Source of the DNA: an uncultured Faecalibacterium sp.
Lineage (GTDB): Bacteria > Bacillota > Clostridia > Oscillospirales > Ruminococcaceae
Length of the DNA stretch: 64,000 nt
Direction: 5' to 3'
Assembly (NCBI GenBank): GCA_934561555.1
Contig: CAKTGQ010000013.1
Span: 1-64,000 of the forward strand
The first letter of the stretch is position 1. Each line of letters begins with the position of its first letter. Made by a program: the position numbers and the translations under genes. The notes under the pieces are model-generated. The model was not told the DNA's origin, made no database searches, and saw nothing but the letters and a program-made list of their open reading frames with translations. Positions 41,519 through 49,226 of this stretch are shown here, piece by piece.

Positions 41519-42849
41519 GACGCTATCATTTTCTGCGCCGCAGCCAGCAGCGCCGGTTTTTCGTTGGGGTATTCTGCGCGGATGACGCCGTCCAGCAGCG
41601 TTTCCAGCACCCGGCGCAGCGCAGGCCCTGCCGGAATTCCCGCCGCCATCAGGTCGCGGCCGTTCACCGCCAGCTGGCTCACCCGGCAGCATACGCCGTC
41701 GGCTTCCAGCTGCCGCGCCCGCTGCGCTGCAAGAGCGCAAGCCGGGGCATCCTGCGGGTGCAGCGCCGCGCACAGTGCACACAGCCGCTCCACGGTGCAC
41801 AGCCCGTATCGGCCTAAAAGCTGCCGGAGGTGGATGTCACTGGCGCGTTCCGGGGCGTGTGCGGGAGCTTTCTCCTCGGACACGAATCGGGCCATTCCAT
41901 CGCCCGCCCTACTGCCTTCGGCAGCAGGGTCCCACCCCAGCGGACGGTCCTCGGAGAAACTCCCGCACACGCCCTCCCCTGCCGTTTCCCGCACCAGCAC
42001 GGCGGTCTCCTCGATGCAGGCGTTAGAGCAGCGCAGCCGCTTGAGCACACGGCGGGTGTCGGCCTCCCCCAGAGCGCCCAGCAGCGCCGCCCAGCGCACC
42101 GGCAGGTTTTCCTCCCCCGCCGGGCAGGCATCCACCACCGGCTTTGCGGCTTCAAGCGCAGCCGGGGTCAACTCCGGCAGCACCACCGCCAGCACGGCGG
42201 GCTCCAGATACGCCCCCGGCTGCGGGGCTGCCAGCAGCTTTGCCAGCTCTTCCTGAATGCGCTCGGCAGAGATGCAGTCCAAATGGGGTGCCAGCTGCCG
42301 CGCCGCCCGTGCGGTGGCTGCGTCCAGCGCAAAGCCGAACCTTGCGGCAAAGCGGTACAGCCGCAGAATGCGCAGCGCGTCCTCGGTAAAGCGCTGCTGC
42401 GGCTCGCCCACCGCCCGCAGCAGACCGTTTTGCAAATCTGCCTGCCCGCCAAAGGGGTCTACCAGACCCTCGGCTTCATTATACGCCATAGCGTTGATGG
42501 TAAAATCCCGCCGGGCAAGGTCCTCCCGCACGTCCGGTACGAACTGCACTGCGTCCGGGTGACGGCCATCGGTATAGCTGCCCTCGGTGCGGAAGGTGGT
42601 GGTCTCGTACAACTGCCCGCCGTACTTAATGGTGACCGTACCGTGCTGCAAACCGGTGGGGATGCACTGCTCTGCCCCGAACAGCTCCATCACCTGCTGC
42701 GGCAGGGCGCTGGTGCACAGGTCCCAGTCGTGGGCGGTGCGCCCCAAAAGACTGTCCCGCACGCAGCCGCCCACGGCATAGGCCGCGTAGCCCGCCCCGT
42801 GCAGGGTGTCCAGCAGGGCGGCTGCCCCGGGGTCAAGTGTCAGCTTCAT
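41515..42849 (-). CDS. cca: CCA-adding tRNA nucleotidyltransferase with in-frame insertion
   Basis: This encodes 444 residues of the class II nucleotidyltransferase family, which adds or repairs the CCA end of tRNA. Gly-Gly-Cys-Val-Arg-Asp with Asp-Trp-Asp-Leu supplies the catalytic carboxylates, and Arg-Arg-Asp-Phe-Thr-Ile-Asn-Ala-Met is the family signature. About 40 extra residues near 285-330 are encoded by a palindromic DNA element (41855-41973). Without them the length would be about 400, as is usual in Firmicutes. The start overlaps the rnz stop. The enzyme is likely essential, so the insertion must be tolerated. Confidence 0.93.
   Translation of the reverse strand: MKLTLDPGAAALLDTLHGAGYAAYAVGGCVRDSLLGRTAHDWDLCTSALPQQVMELFGAEQCIPTGLQHGTVTIKYGGQLYETTTFRTEGSYTDGRHPDAVQFVPDVREDLARRDFTINAMAYNEAEGLVDPFGGQADLQNGLLRAVGEPQQRFTEDALRILRLYRFAARFGFALDAATARAARQLAPHLDCISAERIQEELAKLLAAPQPGAYLEPAVLAVVLPELTPAALEAAKPVVDACPAGEENLPVRWAALLGALGEADTRRVLKRLRCSNACIEETAVLVRETAGEGVCGSFSEDRPLGWDPAAEGSRAGDGMARFVSEEKAPAHAPERASDIHLRQLLGRYGLCTVERLCALCAALHPQDAPACALAAQRARQLEADGVCCRVSQLAVNGRDLMAAGIPAGPALRRVLETLLDGVIRAEYPNEKPALLAAAQKMIAS
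41855..41973. repeat. Palindromic element inserted inside cca
   Basis: Inverted arms of about 27 nt at 41855-41881 and 41947-41973, sharing GGCGTGTGCGGGAG and CTCCGAGGAC-type blocks with a few mismatches, flank a smaller hairpin at 41907-41929 (CCCTACTGCC/GGCAGCAGGG). The element has no gene of its own and keeps the cca frame open. It resembles a miniature inverted-repeat element or a REP-type palindrome. Confidence 0.7.
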
Positions 42850-43784
42850 TCCTCGTTCTCCTCGTAATGCAGGGTGATGCGCTTGCCGTCAAAGCCGCAT
42901 TCTGCCGCCGGGAAGATGCTCTGCGCCTGTGCAAGCTGCTCCTCCGGGTCGGTAATCATGGGGGAATAGTGCACCAGCCACAGCCGCTTTGCCCCGGCTT
43001 TTGCCGCCAGCGCCGCGCTCTGGCCAAAGGTGCTGTGCCCCCACTGCGCGGCCTGCTCCTGCTGCTCCGGCAGGGCATAGGTGGCATCGCAGAGCAGAAG
43101 GTCTGCCCCCTGCGCCGCCTGTTCCAGCGCCGGGCAGGGCGCACTGTCGCCGGAAAAAACGAACCGCAGCCCCTTGCGGGGCGCGCCCAGCACCTCGGCG
43201 GGCTGCACTGTGCGCTCTGCCAGCTGCACGGCCTGTCCCCGCTGCAAAAGCCGCCACTGGGTCACCGGTACGCCCAGTGCCCGCGCCTTTTCCGGGTCGA
43301 ACCTACCCGCCCGGGGCAAGTCCAGCCGGTAGCCCAGACTGCGCACCCGGTGCTTTGTGGCCACCGGCAGCAGCGCTGCCCCGGCGGGCCACCCCGCCGA
43401 GAGCGTTTCCAGTTCCACCGGCTGTCCGGCGCGGCAGACCAGCGGTTTTACCGCATAGGGCAGCGGCCCGGTCAGGGCAGACACCGCCCGCCAGACCTCC
43501 AAAAGCCCCTCCGGCCCCAGCAGGGTCAGCGGGCGGGTGCGTCCCTGCGCCCCAAGGGTCTGCAAAAGCCCGGGCAGGCCAAAGATATGGTCCCCGTGGT
43601 AGTGGGTCAGGCAGATGGCGTCCGCGCGCATCAGGTTCACCCCGGCGCGGCGGGCGGCGGTCTGGGTGCCCTCGCCGCAGTCCAGCAGCAGGCTGTGCCC
43701 GCCGCACTCCACCACAGCGGCGGTCAGGGCACGCTCCGGCAGCGGCATGGTGGCAGCCGTGCCCAGCAGTGTAATGGTCAGCAT
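42846..43784 (-). CDS. rnz: Ribonuclease Z
   Basis: This encodes 312 residues, the short RNase Z form. It is a metallo-beta-lactamase-fold nuclease that trims the 3' trailer of tRNA precursors. The zinc motif is Thr-His-Tyr-His-Gly-Asp-His followed by Ile-Phe-Gly-Leu-Pro-Gly, and further ligands lie in Ser-Gly-Asp-Ser and His-Ser-Thr-Phe. It overlaps cca by 4 bp, and together they mature tRNA 3' ends, so the pairing makes sense. Confidence 0.94.
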   Translation of the reverse strand: MLTITLLGTAATMPLPERALTAAVVECGGHSLLLDCGEGTQTAARRAGVNLMRADAICLTHYHGDHIFGLPGLLQTLGAQGRTRPLTLLGPEGLLEVWRAVSALTGPLPYAVKPLVCRAGQPVELETLSAGWPAGAALLPVATKHRVRSLGYRLDLPRAGRFDPEKARALGVPVTQWRLLQRGQAVQLAERTVQPAEVLGAPRKGLRFVFSGDSAPCPALEQAAQGADLLLCDATYALPEQQEQAAQWGHSTFGQSAALAAKAGAKRLWLVHYSPMITDPEEQLAQAQSIFPAAECGFDGKRITLHYEENEE

Positions 43785-43813
43785 AAGCAGTTCCTCCGTG
43801 GTTCTTCCCTGTT

Positions 43814-43842
43814 ATCTTACCACAAACCCCGCCGGTGCACAA
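43814..43842 (-). promoter_or_regulatory. Promoter of rnz-cca
   Basis: On the minus strand TTGTGC (43837-43842) and TAAGAT (43814-43819) are 17 bp apart, about 30 bp upstream of the rnz start. Confidence 0.55.
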
Positions 43843-43897
43843 TTCTTTCTGCTGCGGCATAAGCTGGGCAGAACCTTGAAAAAGGAGGGCACAGCCT

Positions 43898-44080
43898 ATG
43901 CAGCGCGACCGCAGAAAACGACATTCCCCCGCCCGGCATCCGGTGCTTTTGCGCCGGATGCTCTTGGTGCTGTGCATTCTGGCGGTGCTGTGGCTGGGGT
44001 ACAGCTGCATGATGCCGCAGCTGCTTTTTTCCGCCCGGGGCACCATGATTTTTGTGCCAGACCCGCCCCTGCGGGGGTAG
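43898..44080 (+). CDS. Small single-pass membrane protein
   Basis: This encodes 60 residues: a strongly basic N-terminus (Arg/Lys/His-rich, about residues 1-20), one transmembrane helix at about 20-37, then a short C-terminal tail. An AAGGAGG site 9 nt upstream of the ATG supports translation. The gene fills the gap between rnz and pyrB on the opposite strand and ends just before a strong terminator. I recognise no family. The charge pattern predicts a cytoplasmic N-terminus. Confidence 0.6.
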   Translation: MQRDRRKRHSPARHPVLLRRMLLVLCILAVLWLGYSCMMPQLLFSARGTMIFVPDPPLRG

Positions 44081-44110
44081 TGGAAAATATTTTTTCGGGT
44101 TCCCAGATGC

Positions 44111-44155
44111 AAAAACAGGGCTGCTGCACATTGTTTTGTGCAGCAGCCCTGTTTT
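44111..44155. terminator. Bidirectional terminator after pyrB
   Basis: Arms AAAACAGGGCTGCTGCACA and TGTGCAGCAGCCCTGTTTT enclose a short loop. It ends both the small membrane protein gene and pyrB. Confidence 0.88.
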
Positions 44156-44160
44156 CCAAC

Positions 44161-45117
44161 TTATATACTTTCCAGCACCTTTTTCCCGGTCAGCGGGTCT
44201 GGGATGTCCAGCAATGCCAGTATAATTGCCATGCGAATATACACGCCGTTATGTACTTGATCGAAATAGGCGGCGCGGGGGTCGTTGTCCACGTCCGGCT
44301 TGATCTCGTCAATGCGGGGGAGCGGATGCAGCACCGGCATGGTGGGCGGTGCCAGCTGCAGCAGCTTTTCGTCCAGTTCATAGCAGCCTTTCAACCGCAG
44401 ATAGTCCTCCTCGTTGAAAAAGCGTTCCTTCTGGATGCGGGTCATGTACAGCACATCCAGACCGGGCAGCTCGGCTTCCAGGTCGGCGGTTTCTTTATAG
44501 TTCTGATGCAGCGGGGTCAGGGTTTCGTCTTTGACGTACTGCGGGATGCGCAGTTCCTCGGGCGAGATGAACACGAAGCGGTTGCCCTCGAACTGGCTCA
44601 GCGCGGCGGTGAGGGAGTGCACCGTCCGGCCGAACTTGAGGTCACCGCAGAAGCCGATGGTCAGGTGATCCAGCCGCCCCTTTCGCTGGCGGATAGTCAT
44701 TAGGTCGATCATGGTCTGGGAGGGGTGGGCGTGACCGCCATCGCCTGCATTGATGACCGGCACACGCGCATACATGGACGCCCGCAGCGGCGCGCCCTCC
44801 TTGGGGTGGCGCATGGCAATAACGTCTGCATAGTTGCTTACCACGCGGGCGGTATCGGCTACCGTTTCGCCCTTGCTTGCGCTGGAAAGCTGGGCACCTG
44901 CAAAGCCCAGCGTCTTGCCGCCCAGACGCAGCATGGCAGACTCGAAGGAAAGACGGGTGCGGGTGCTGGGCTCGTAGAACAAGGTGGCCAGAATACGGCC
45001 GTCGCACAGGTGGGCGTAGGGCGCGGGGTCAGCCTCCATCCGGTCGGCAAGGTCGAGCAGTGCCAGCTGCTCAGACAGAGAAAAGCTGTTGGGTTCAATA
45101 AAGTGTCTCACAGCCAT
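44161..45117 (-). CDS. pyrB: Aspartate carbamoyltransferase catalytic subunit
   Basis: This encodes 318 residues. The carbamoyl phosphate motif Ser-Thr-Arg-Thr-Arg is near residue 51, and His-Pro-Ser-Gln follows the Gly-Asp-Gly-Gly-His loop. His-Pro-Leu-Pro-Arg binds aspartate. It catalyses the first committed step of pyrimidine synthesis. No pyrI regulatory subunit gene is adjacent. Its start overlaps the end of purA by 10 bp, an uncommon coupling of purine and pyrimidine genes. Confidence 0.96.
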   Translation of the reverse strand: MAVRHFIEPNSFSLSEQLALLDLADRMEADPAPYAHLCDGRILATLFYEPSTRTRLSFESAMLRLGGKTLGFAGAQLSSASKGETVADTARVVSNYADVIAMRHPKEGAPLRASMYARVPVINAGDGGHAHPSQTMIDLMTIRQRKGRLDHLTIGFCGDLKFGRTVHSLTAALSQFEGNRFVFISPEELRIPQYVKDETLTPLHQNYKETADLEAELPGLDVLYMTRIQKERFFNEEDYLRLKGCYELDEKLLQLAPPTMPVLHPLPRIDEIKPDVDNDPRAAYFDQVHNGVYIRMAIILALLDIPDPLTGKKVLESI

Positions 45118-46418
45118 TCTCCCTTCAGCACAAACTTTTCGCGCTCCGCGCCGGTAGAAACAAACTGGATCTCGTGCCCCAGCTGCTTTTCAAGGAACTC
45201 CACATAGGCTTTGGCTTCCTTGGGCAGTTCTGCCCAGCTGCAGCAGCCGGAGATATCCTTGTTCCAGCCGGGCAGCAGTGTGACCACCGGCTGCACGCGG
45301 TCAAGGTCGGACAGGGTGTCGAAGCGGGGGACCTCCACACCGTCCAGCTTGTAACCGGTAATGACCGGGATCTGCTTCATGCCGCTCAGCACGTCCAGCT
45401 TGGTCAGCGCGATCTTATCCGCACCCTGACATTGCAGACCGTAGCGGCTGGCAACGCAGTCAAAGGGGCCTACCCGGCGGGGACGTCCGGTGGCTGCGCC
45501 GTACTCGCCGCCAGCCTTGCGCAGCTTTTCGTTCCACGCTTCGCCCATTGCGTTCTCTGCCGCAAAGGGGCCAGCGCCCACACAGGTGGAGTAGGCTTTC
45601 AGCACACCCACCACATGGTCCAGCTTGCAGTTGGGGATGCCAGCACCCAGCGGTGCGTAGGCCGCCAGCGTGTTAGAACTGGAAGTGAACGGGAAGATGC
45701 CGTAGTCGATATCCCGCATTGCGCCCAGCTGCGCTTCCAGCACGATGCGCTTGCCGCTGTCGTGCGCCTGCTGCAAAAAAGCGCCTACATCACAGATGAA
45801 GGGCGCAAAGTACGCCGCCTGCTGCCTGCACCAGTTCAGCAGGGCATCGTAGCTCATGGGTTCCTGATGATAGCAGCCCGCCAGCTCCATGTTTTTGGCG
45901 TCCAGGATCATGTGCAGACGGTTCTGGGTGCGCTGCTCGTCCAGATGCAAAAGGTCGCCCAGACGCAGGGTCTTTTTGCGGTACTTGTCGCTGTACGCGT
46001 AGGCGATGCCGCGCCGGGTAGAGCCGAACGCGCTGCCCTTTTTGGCAAGGCGGTCCTCTTCCAGCCCGTCCTGTACCTTGTGCCACGGCATGGAGATGGT
46101 AGCCTTGTCGGAGAGTTTCAGGTTCTCCGGCTCCACCTTCACGCCGCGCGCCTCGATGGCCTCCATCTCCCCGGCCAGATGCTCAAGGTCGATCACCATA
46201 CCGGTGCCCAGCACGCAGGTCACCTCCGGGTGCAGGATGCCGGAGGGCAGCAGATTCAGGATGAACTTGCCCTTCTCGGTCACAACGGTATGGCCGGCAT
46301 TGTTGCCGCCCTGATAGCGCGCAACGATATCGGCATTTTCGGCCAGCAGGTCGATGACGCGGCCCTTGCCCTCATCGCCCCAGTTGATTCCAGTAACAGC
46401 GGTCAGCATAAACTTCAT
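45108..46418 (-). CDS. purA: Adenylosuccinate synthetase
   Basis: This encodes 436 residues (or 433 if the ATG at 46409 is used). The P-loop reads Trp-Gly-Asp-Glu-Gly-Lys-Gly, the IMP/GTP segments Asn-Asn-Ala-Gly-His-Thr and Ser-Thr-Arg-Arg-Gly-Ile are present, and Thr-Gly-Arg-Pro-Arg-Arg-Val-Gly follows. It makes adenylosuccinate from IMP and aspartate. AGAAGG lies close to the first ATG. The gene has a good promoter and leads into pyrB. Confidence 0.95.
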   Translation of the reverse strand: MKFMLTAVTGINWGDEGKGRVIDLLAENADIVARYQGGNNAGHTVVTEKGKFILNLLPSGILHPEVTCVLGTGMVIDLEHLAGEMEAIEARGVKVEPENLKLSDKATISMPWHKVQDGLEEDRLAKKGSAFGSTRRGIAYAYSDKYRKKTLRLGDLLHLDEQRTQNRLHMILDAKNMELAGCYHQEPMSYDALLNWCRQQAAYFAPFICDVGAFLQQAHDSGKRIVLEAQLGAMRDIDYGIFPFTSSSNTLAAYAPLGAGIPNCKLDHVVGVLKAYSTCVGAGPFAAENAMGEAWNEKLRKAGGEYGAATGRPRRVGPFDCVASRYGLQCQGADKIALTKLDVLSGMKQIPVITGYKLDGVEVPRFDTLSDLDRVQPVVTLLPGWNKDISGCCSWAELPKEAKAYVEFLEKQLGHEIQFVSTGAEREKFVLKGEWL

Positions 46419-46458
46419 TTACCTTCTTTTTCATTCTTGTTTCCTGTTCGCGGTGTTT

Positions 46459-46487
46459 ATTATACGAGCGTGCAGAGAATATGTAAA
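46459..46487 (-). promoter_or_regulatory. Promoter of purA-pyrB
   Basis: On the minus strand TTTACA (46482-46487) and a perfect TATAAT (46459-46464) are 17 bp apart. Confidence 0.75.
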
Positions 46488-46572
46488 AAGTATCCTGTGT
46501 ATAGCAGCAATATGTTTTTTACATTGCAAAGGCTGCTGCCCGCATCCGGCACGGCCGAGCCGTAAAAAGCGC

Positions 46573-46600
46573 TTGCAATTCCGGCGCACCGTGCTATGAT
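46573..46600 (+). promoter_or_regulatory. Promoter of the LysR-type gene at 46672
   Basis: TTGCAA (46573-46578) and TATGAT (46595-46600) are 16 bp apart, facing the LysR gene and divergent from purA. Confidence 0.55.
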
Positions 46601-46671
46601 ACAAGAAGAGCATAAAGCCGCTTCTGCCGCTGGCCGCGCCGGAAGCCCGACAGGAAAGAGGGGCCGCACCC

Positions 46672-47583
46672 ATGTATGTGGACTGGGAATACTACAAGAT
46701 CTTCTACTATGTGGCAAAGTATCAGAACTTTACCCGCGCGGCGCGGGTGCTGGGCAACAACCAGCCCAACATCACCCACGCCATGAACCGGCTGGAAAGC
46801 CAGCTGAACTGCGTGCTGTTCATCCGCTCCAACCGGGGCGTCACCTTAACGCCGGAGGGAGAGCTGCTGTATTCCCGCATTGCCTCGGCGGCGGTGCAGA
46901 TTCAGGATGCAGAGGAGGAGCTGAGCGCCAGCGCCACGCTGGAACACGGTGCCATCAGCATCAGCACCACCGAGACCGCTTTGAACATCTACCTGTCGGA
47001 AAAGCTGCGCGCTTTCCACACCGAGTACCCGGGCATCCGGCTGCGCATCTCCAACCACTCTACCCCGCAGGCGGTGCAGGCGGTACGCAACGGCGAGGTG
47101 GATTTTGCCATCGTGACCACCCCCGCAGAGGTGGAAAACGGGCTGAAAATGGTGGAGCTGATGCCCTTTTACGAAGTCCTTGTGGGCGGTAAGACCTTTA
47201 CAGCGCTGGCCAGCCAGACCCTGAACCTGAAGGAGCTGGCAAGTTATCCCCTGATCTGCCTGAACGAGGAGAGCATGACCCGCAGCTTTTACCGGCAGTT
47301 CTTTCTGGAACACGACGCGGTGCTGAAACCGGACACCGAGGCCGCCACCACCGACCAGATGCTCACGCTGGTCAAAAGTGAGCTGGGGCTTGCCTTTATG
47401 CCGGAGCCCATGGCAGCGCCGTTGCTAGCCAGCGGAGAGCTGGTGCAGCTGCATTTGCAGGAGATCATCCCCTCCCGCTCCATCTGCCTTGTCTACGACC
47501 ATCATCGCCCGCTGAACACCGCCGCCCGCAAGTTCCAGCAGCTGCTGACCAAAGCCGGTGCCCGGAGCGCCGAGCACAAATAA
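46672..47583 (+). CDS. LysR-family transcriptional regulator
   Basis: This encodes 303 residues with a GGAAAGAGG site upstream. The N-terminal winged helix-turn-helix (about 1-65: Phe-Tyr-Tyr-Val-Ala-Lys-Tyr-x-Asn-Phe-Thr-Arg-Ala-Ala) is typical, although the first residues differ from the common start. A two-lobed effector-binding domain follows. LysR proteins often control the divergent gene, here purA-pyrB, but that would be unusual. The DUF1275 gene on the other side is convergent. The target is unknown. Confidence 0.92.
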   Translation: MYVDWEYYKIFYYVAKYQNFTRAARVLGNNQPNITHAMNRLESQLNCVLFIRSNRGVTLTPEGELLYSRIASAAVQIQDAEEELSASATLEHGAISISTTETALNIYLSEKLRAFHTEYPGIRLRISNHSTPQAVQAVRNGEVDFAIVTTPAEVENGLKMVELMPFYEVLVGGKTFTALASQTLNLKELASYPLICLNEESMTRSFYRQFFLEHDAVLKPDTEAATTDQMLTLVKSELGLAFMPEPMAAPLLASGELVQLHLQEIIPSRSICLVYDHHRPLNTAARKFQQLLTKAGARSAEHK

Positions 47584-47595
47584 AACCAATACAGC

Positions 47596-47634
47596 AAGGG
47601 GCTGCTGCACCAATGATGTGCAGCAGCCCCTTTT
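47596..47634. terminator. Terminator between the LysR and DUF1275 genes
   Basis: Arms AAGGGGCTGCTGCAC and GTGCAGCAGCCCCTTTT lie between convergent genes. The core matches the terminators at 22483 and 44111. Confidence 0.88.
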
Positions 47635-47637
47635 CTG

Positions 47638-48429
47638 TTATTTCCGGGTGCTTTGCTTCAGCTCCCGCTGTTCTTCCTGCAGTTCCTGCTTCAGGGTGCG
47701 GTCGATCTCCCGGGTCTCCTGCCGGATGGCAGTCAGGTCTTTTTCGATGACCGGGTTCTCTTCCAGCTCCTCGCGGATGAACATCAGCGCAAAGCTGACC
47801 AGCAAAAAGCCACAGGAGAGCCAGATGGCTCTCCCGCCCAGCTGCGCCGCGCTTTTGCTGCCCAGCCCTGCCCCCAGCGCGAACAGGAATATGATGCCGA
47901 AGTACCGCACCATCCTGTCCTTTGCGCGGGGCTCGTGGGTCTTGCGCCAGATGCAGAAAGCCTCCACGCCGCTGCGCAGGTCGCCGATGCACATGGTACT
48001 GGCAAAGGCATAGCCATCCACCTTGCGGAAAGCCTGCACCTGCATGGCGCAGGAGAAGGAAACGATGGCGTTGGCCAGCAGGTTCTGCGATTGGGGCAGA
48101 AAACCCACCGTGAACAGCAGCAGCACCTCGCCCAGCACCACCAACTGCCGCCAGTGCAGCCGCTGTAATGCCTGAAAGCGCTCCCGCATTTTTTCCGCAG
48201 CCAGCACCCCCAGCGCAAAGGCGCACAAAGGCACCAGATAGTGCAGCACCTTATCCCACCGGCCATCCATGATATTGGCGCTCAGCAACACGATATTGCC
48301 GGTCTGGGCGTTGGCAAACACCTTGCCCCGGAACAGATAGGTGTAGGCATCCTGCAAGCCGCCGGACAGTGAAAGAAACACCGCCGTAAGAAAGGACTCG
48401 GACATTTGTCCGTGATGCTTTGTTTTCAT
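47638..48429 (-). CDS. YoaK/DUF1275-family membrane protein
   Basis: This encodes 263 residues from the ATG at 48429 (GAGGG upstream); a longer frame to 48465 lacks a site. It has six hydrophobic helices, with the family's Gly-Gly-x-x-Asp-Ala-Tyr-Thr-Tyr-Leu in the first and Ala-Asn-Ala-Gln-Thr-Gly-Asn in the first loop. A charged coiled-coil-like tail rich in Glu, Gln and Lys extends about 45 residues past the last helix, longer than in many homologues. The function of the family is unknown. Confidence 0.9.
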   Translation of the reverse strand: MKTKHHGQMSESFLTAVFLSLSGGLQDAYTYLFRGKVFANAQTGNIVLLSANIMDGRWDKVLHYLVPLCAFALGVLAAEKMRERFQALQRLHWRQLVVLGEVLLLFTVGFLPQSQNLLANAIVSFSCAMQVQAFRKVDGYAFASTMCIGDLRSGVEAFCIWRKTHEPRAKDRMVRYFGIIFLFALGAGLGSKSAAQLGGRAIWLSCGFLLVSFALMFIREELEENPVIEKDLTAIRQETREIDRTLKQELQEEQRELKQSTRK

Positions 48430-48611
48430 ACTTGTACCCTCTTTTCGGGCTCTATTATAATACATTTTGCAGCAGTTTCTGATATCATTTTTACATACCG
48501 GCTATGTTTGCCGCCCCAAAAGACGCAAAAAGCGCGGGCACCCTTCCCTATTTCAGTGCAATCTGTTAGAATAGGAAGAGAAAATCTCGTACACAGGAAG
48601 GAGTTTTTAGT

Positions 48612-49022
48612 ATGAAGATCGCAATTCCTTATGAAAATGGTCAGGTGTTCCAGCACTTCGGCCACTCTGCACAGTTCAAGCTCTACACCGCCGAGGAGGG
48701 CCGCATCACCGGCACCGAAGTGGTCTCCACCGACGGACAGGGTCACGGCGCACTGGTGGGCTTTCTGGTGCGCAATGGCGTGAACGTGCTGCTGTGCGGC
48801 GGCATTGGCGGCGGGGCGCAGATGGCACTGGCACAGGCCGGCATCCGGCTGTGCGGCGGCATTACTGGTGATGCCGACAGCGCTGCGGCGGCATATCTTG
48901 CCGGCACACTGGTCTTTGACCCCAACACCCGCTGCACCCACCACGACCACGAGGAGAGCCACAGCTGCGGCTCTCACGCCTGCCACGCCGACAAGGGCGG
49001 CTGTGCTGGCAATTGCCATTAA
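48612..49022 (+). CDS. NifX/NafY-like protein with His/Cys-rich tail
   Basis: This encodes 136 residues. Residues 1-105 form a dinitrogenase iron-molybdenum cofactor domain, with Phe-Gly-His-Ser near the start and a Cys-Gly-Gly-Ile-Gly-Gly-Gly-Ala loop. The last 30 residues carry four Cys and seven His, including paired His-His-Asp-His, so metal binding is likely. No nitrogenase genes are nearby; such stand-alone proteins occur in many anaerobes and may handle iron-sulfur or other metal centres. Behind the gene lies element E, copy 4. Confidence 0.9.
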   Translation: MKIAIPYENGQVFQHFGHSAQFKLYTAEEGRITGTEVVSTDGQGHGALVGFLVRNGVNVLLCGGIGGGAQMALAQAGIRLCGGITGDADSAAAAYLAGTLVFDPNTRCTHHDHEESHSCGSHACHADKGGCAGNCH

Positions 49023-49037
49023 GAGCCGCTCCCCTTT

Positions 49038-49104
49038 CCGGGCGGGACGATTTTGAATGCGCGCCGCGTTGCTTTGCGCATAAGCTAAGGAAATATTATT
49101 TTTA
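49038..49104 (+). repeat. 3' structured element E, copy 4 (after the NifX-like gene)
   Basis: GGGACGATTTTGAATGCGC, loop, GCGCATAAGCTAAGG, then an AT-rich tail and the terminator. It begins 15 nt after the stop. It is the only copy on the plus strand, and it keeps the same order relative to its gene as the three minus-strand copies. Confidence 0.65.
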
Positions 49105-49109
49105 ATTTC

Positions 49110-49145
49110 GGGGTTCAGAAACGCCTGCGGGCGTTTCTGAACCCC
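49110..49145 (+). terminator. Terminator of the NifX-like gene
   Basis: A perfect 16-bp stem with arms GGGGTTCAGAAACGCC and GGCGTTTCTGAACCCC is followed by ATTTT. It closely resembles the stem at 39429-39469. Confidence 0.85.
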
Positions 49146-49172
49146 ATTTTCACAGGAAGAAGTAAGCAAAAT

Positions 49173-49199
49173 CGGGCAGCCCGCAGGCTGCCCGTTTTT
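49173..49199 (-). terminator. Terminator of the uxaB operon
   Basis: A CGGGCAGCC/GGCTGCCCG stem with T runs on both sides lies 28 bp past the mutarotase stop. Confidence 0.75.
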
Positions 49200-49226
49200 G
49201 CTAAAAAATGCTATTCAGAAAAGTTC

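Noticed and set aside
46672-47583. LysR gene as a dedicated regulator of purA-pyrB
   Set aside because: Divergent position alone is not enough; nucleotide synthesis genes are rarely under LysR control, and no clear LysR box was found over the purA promoter.
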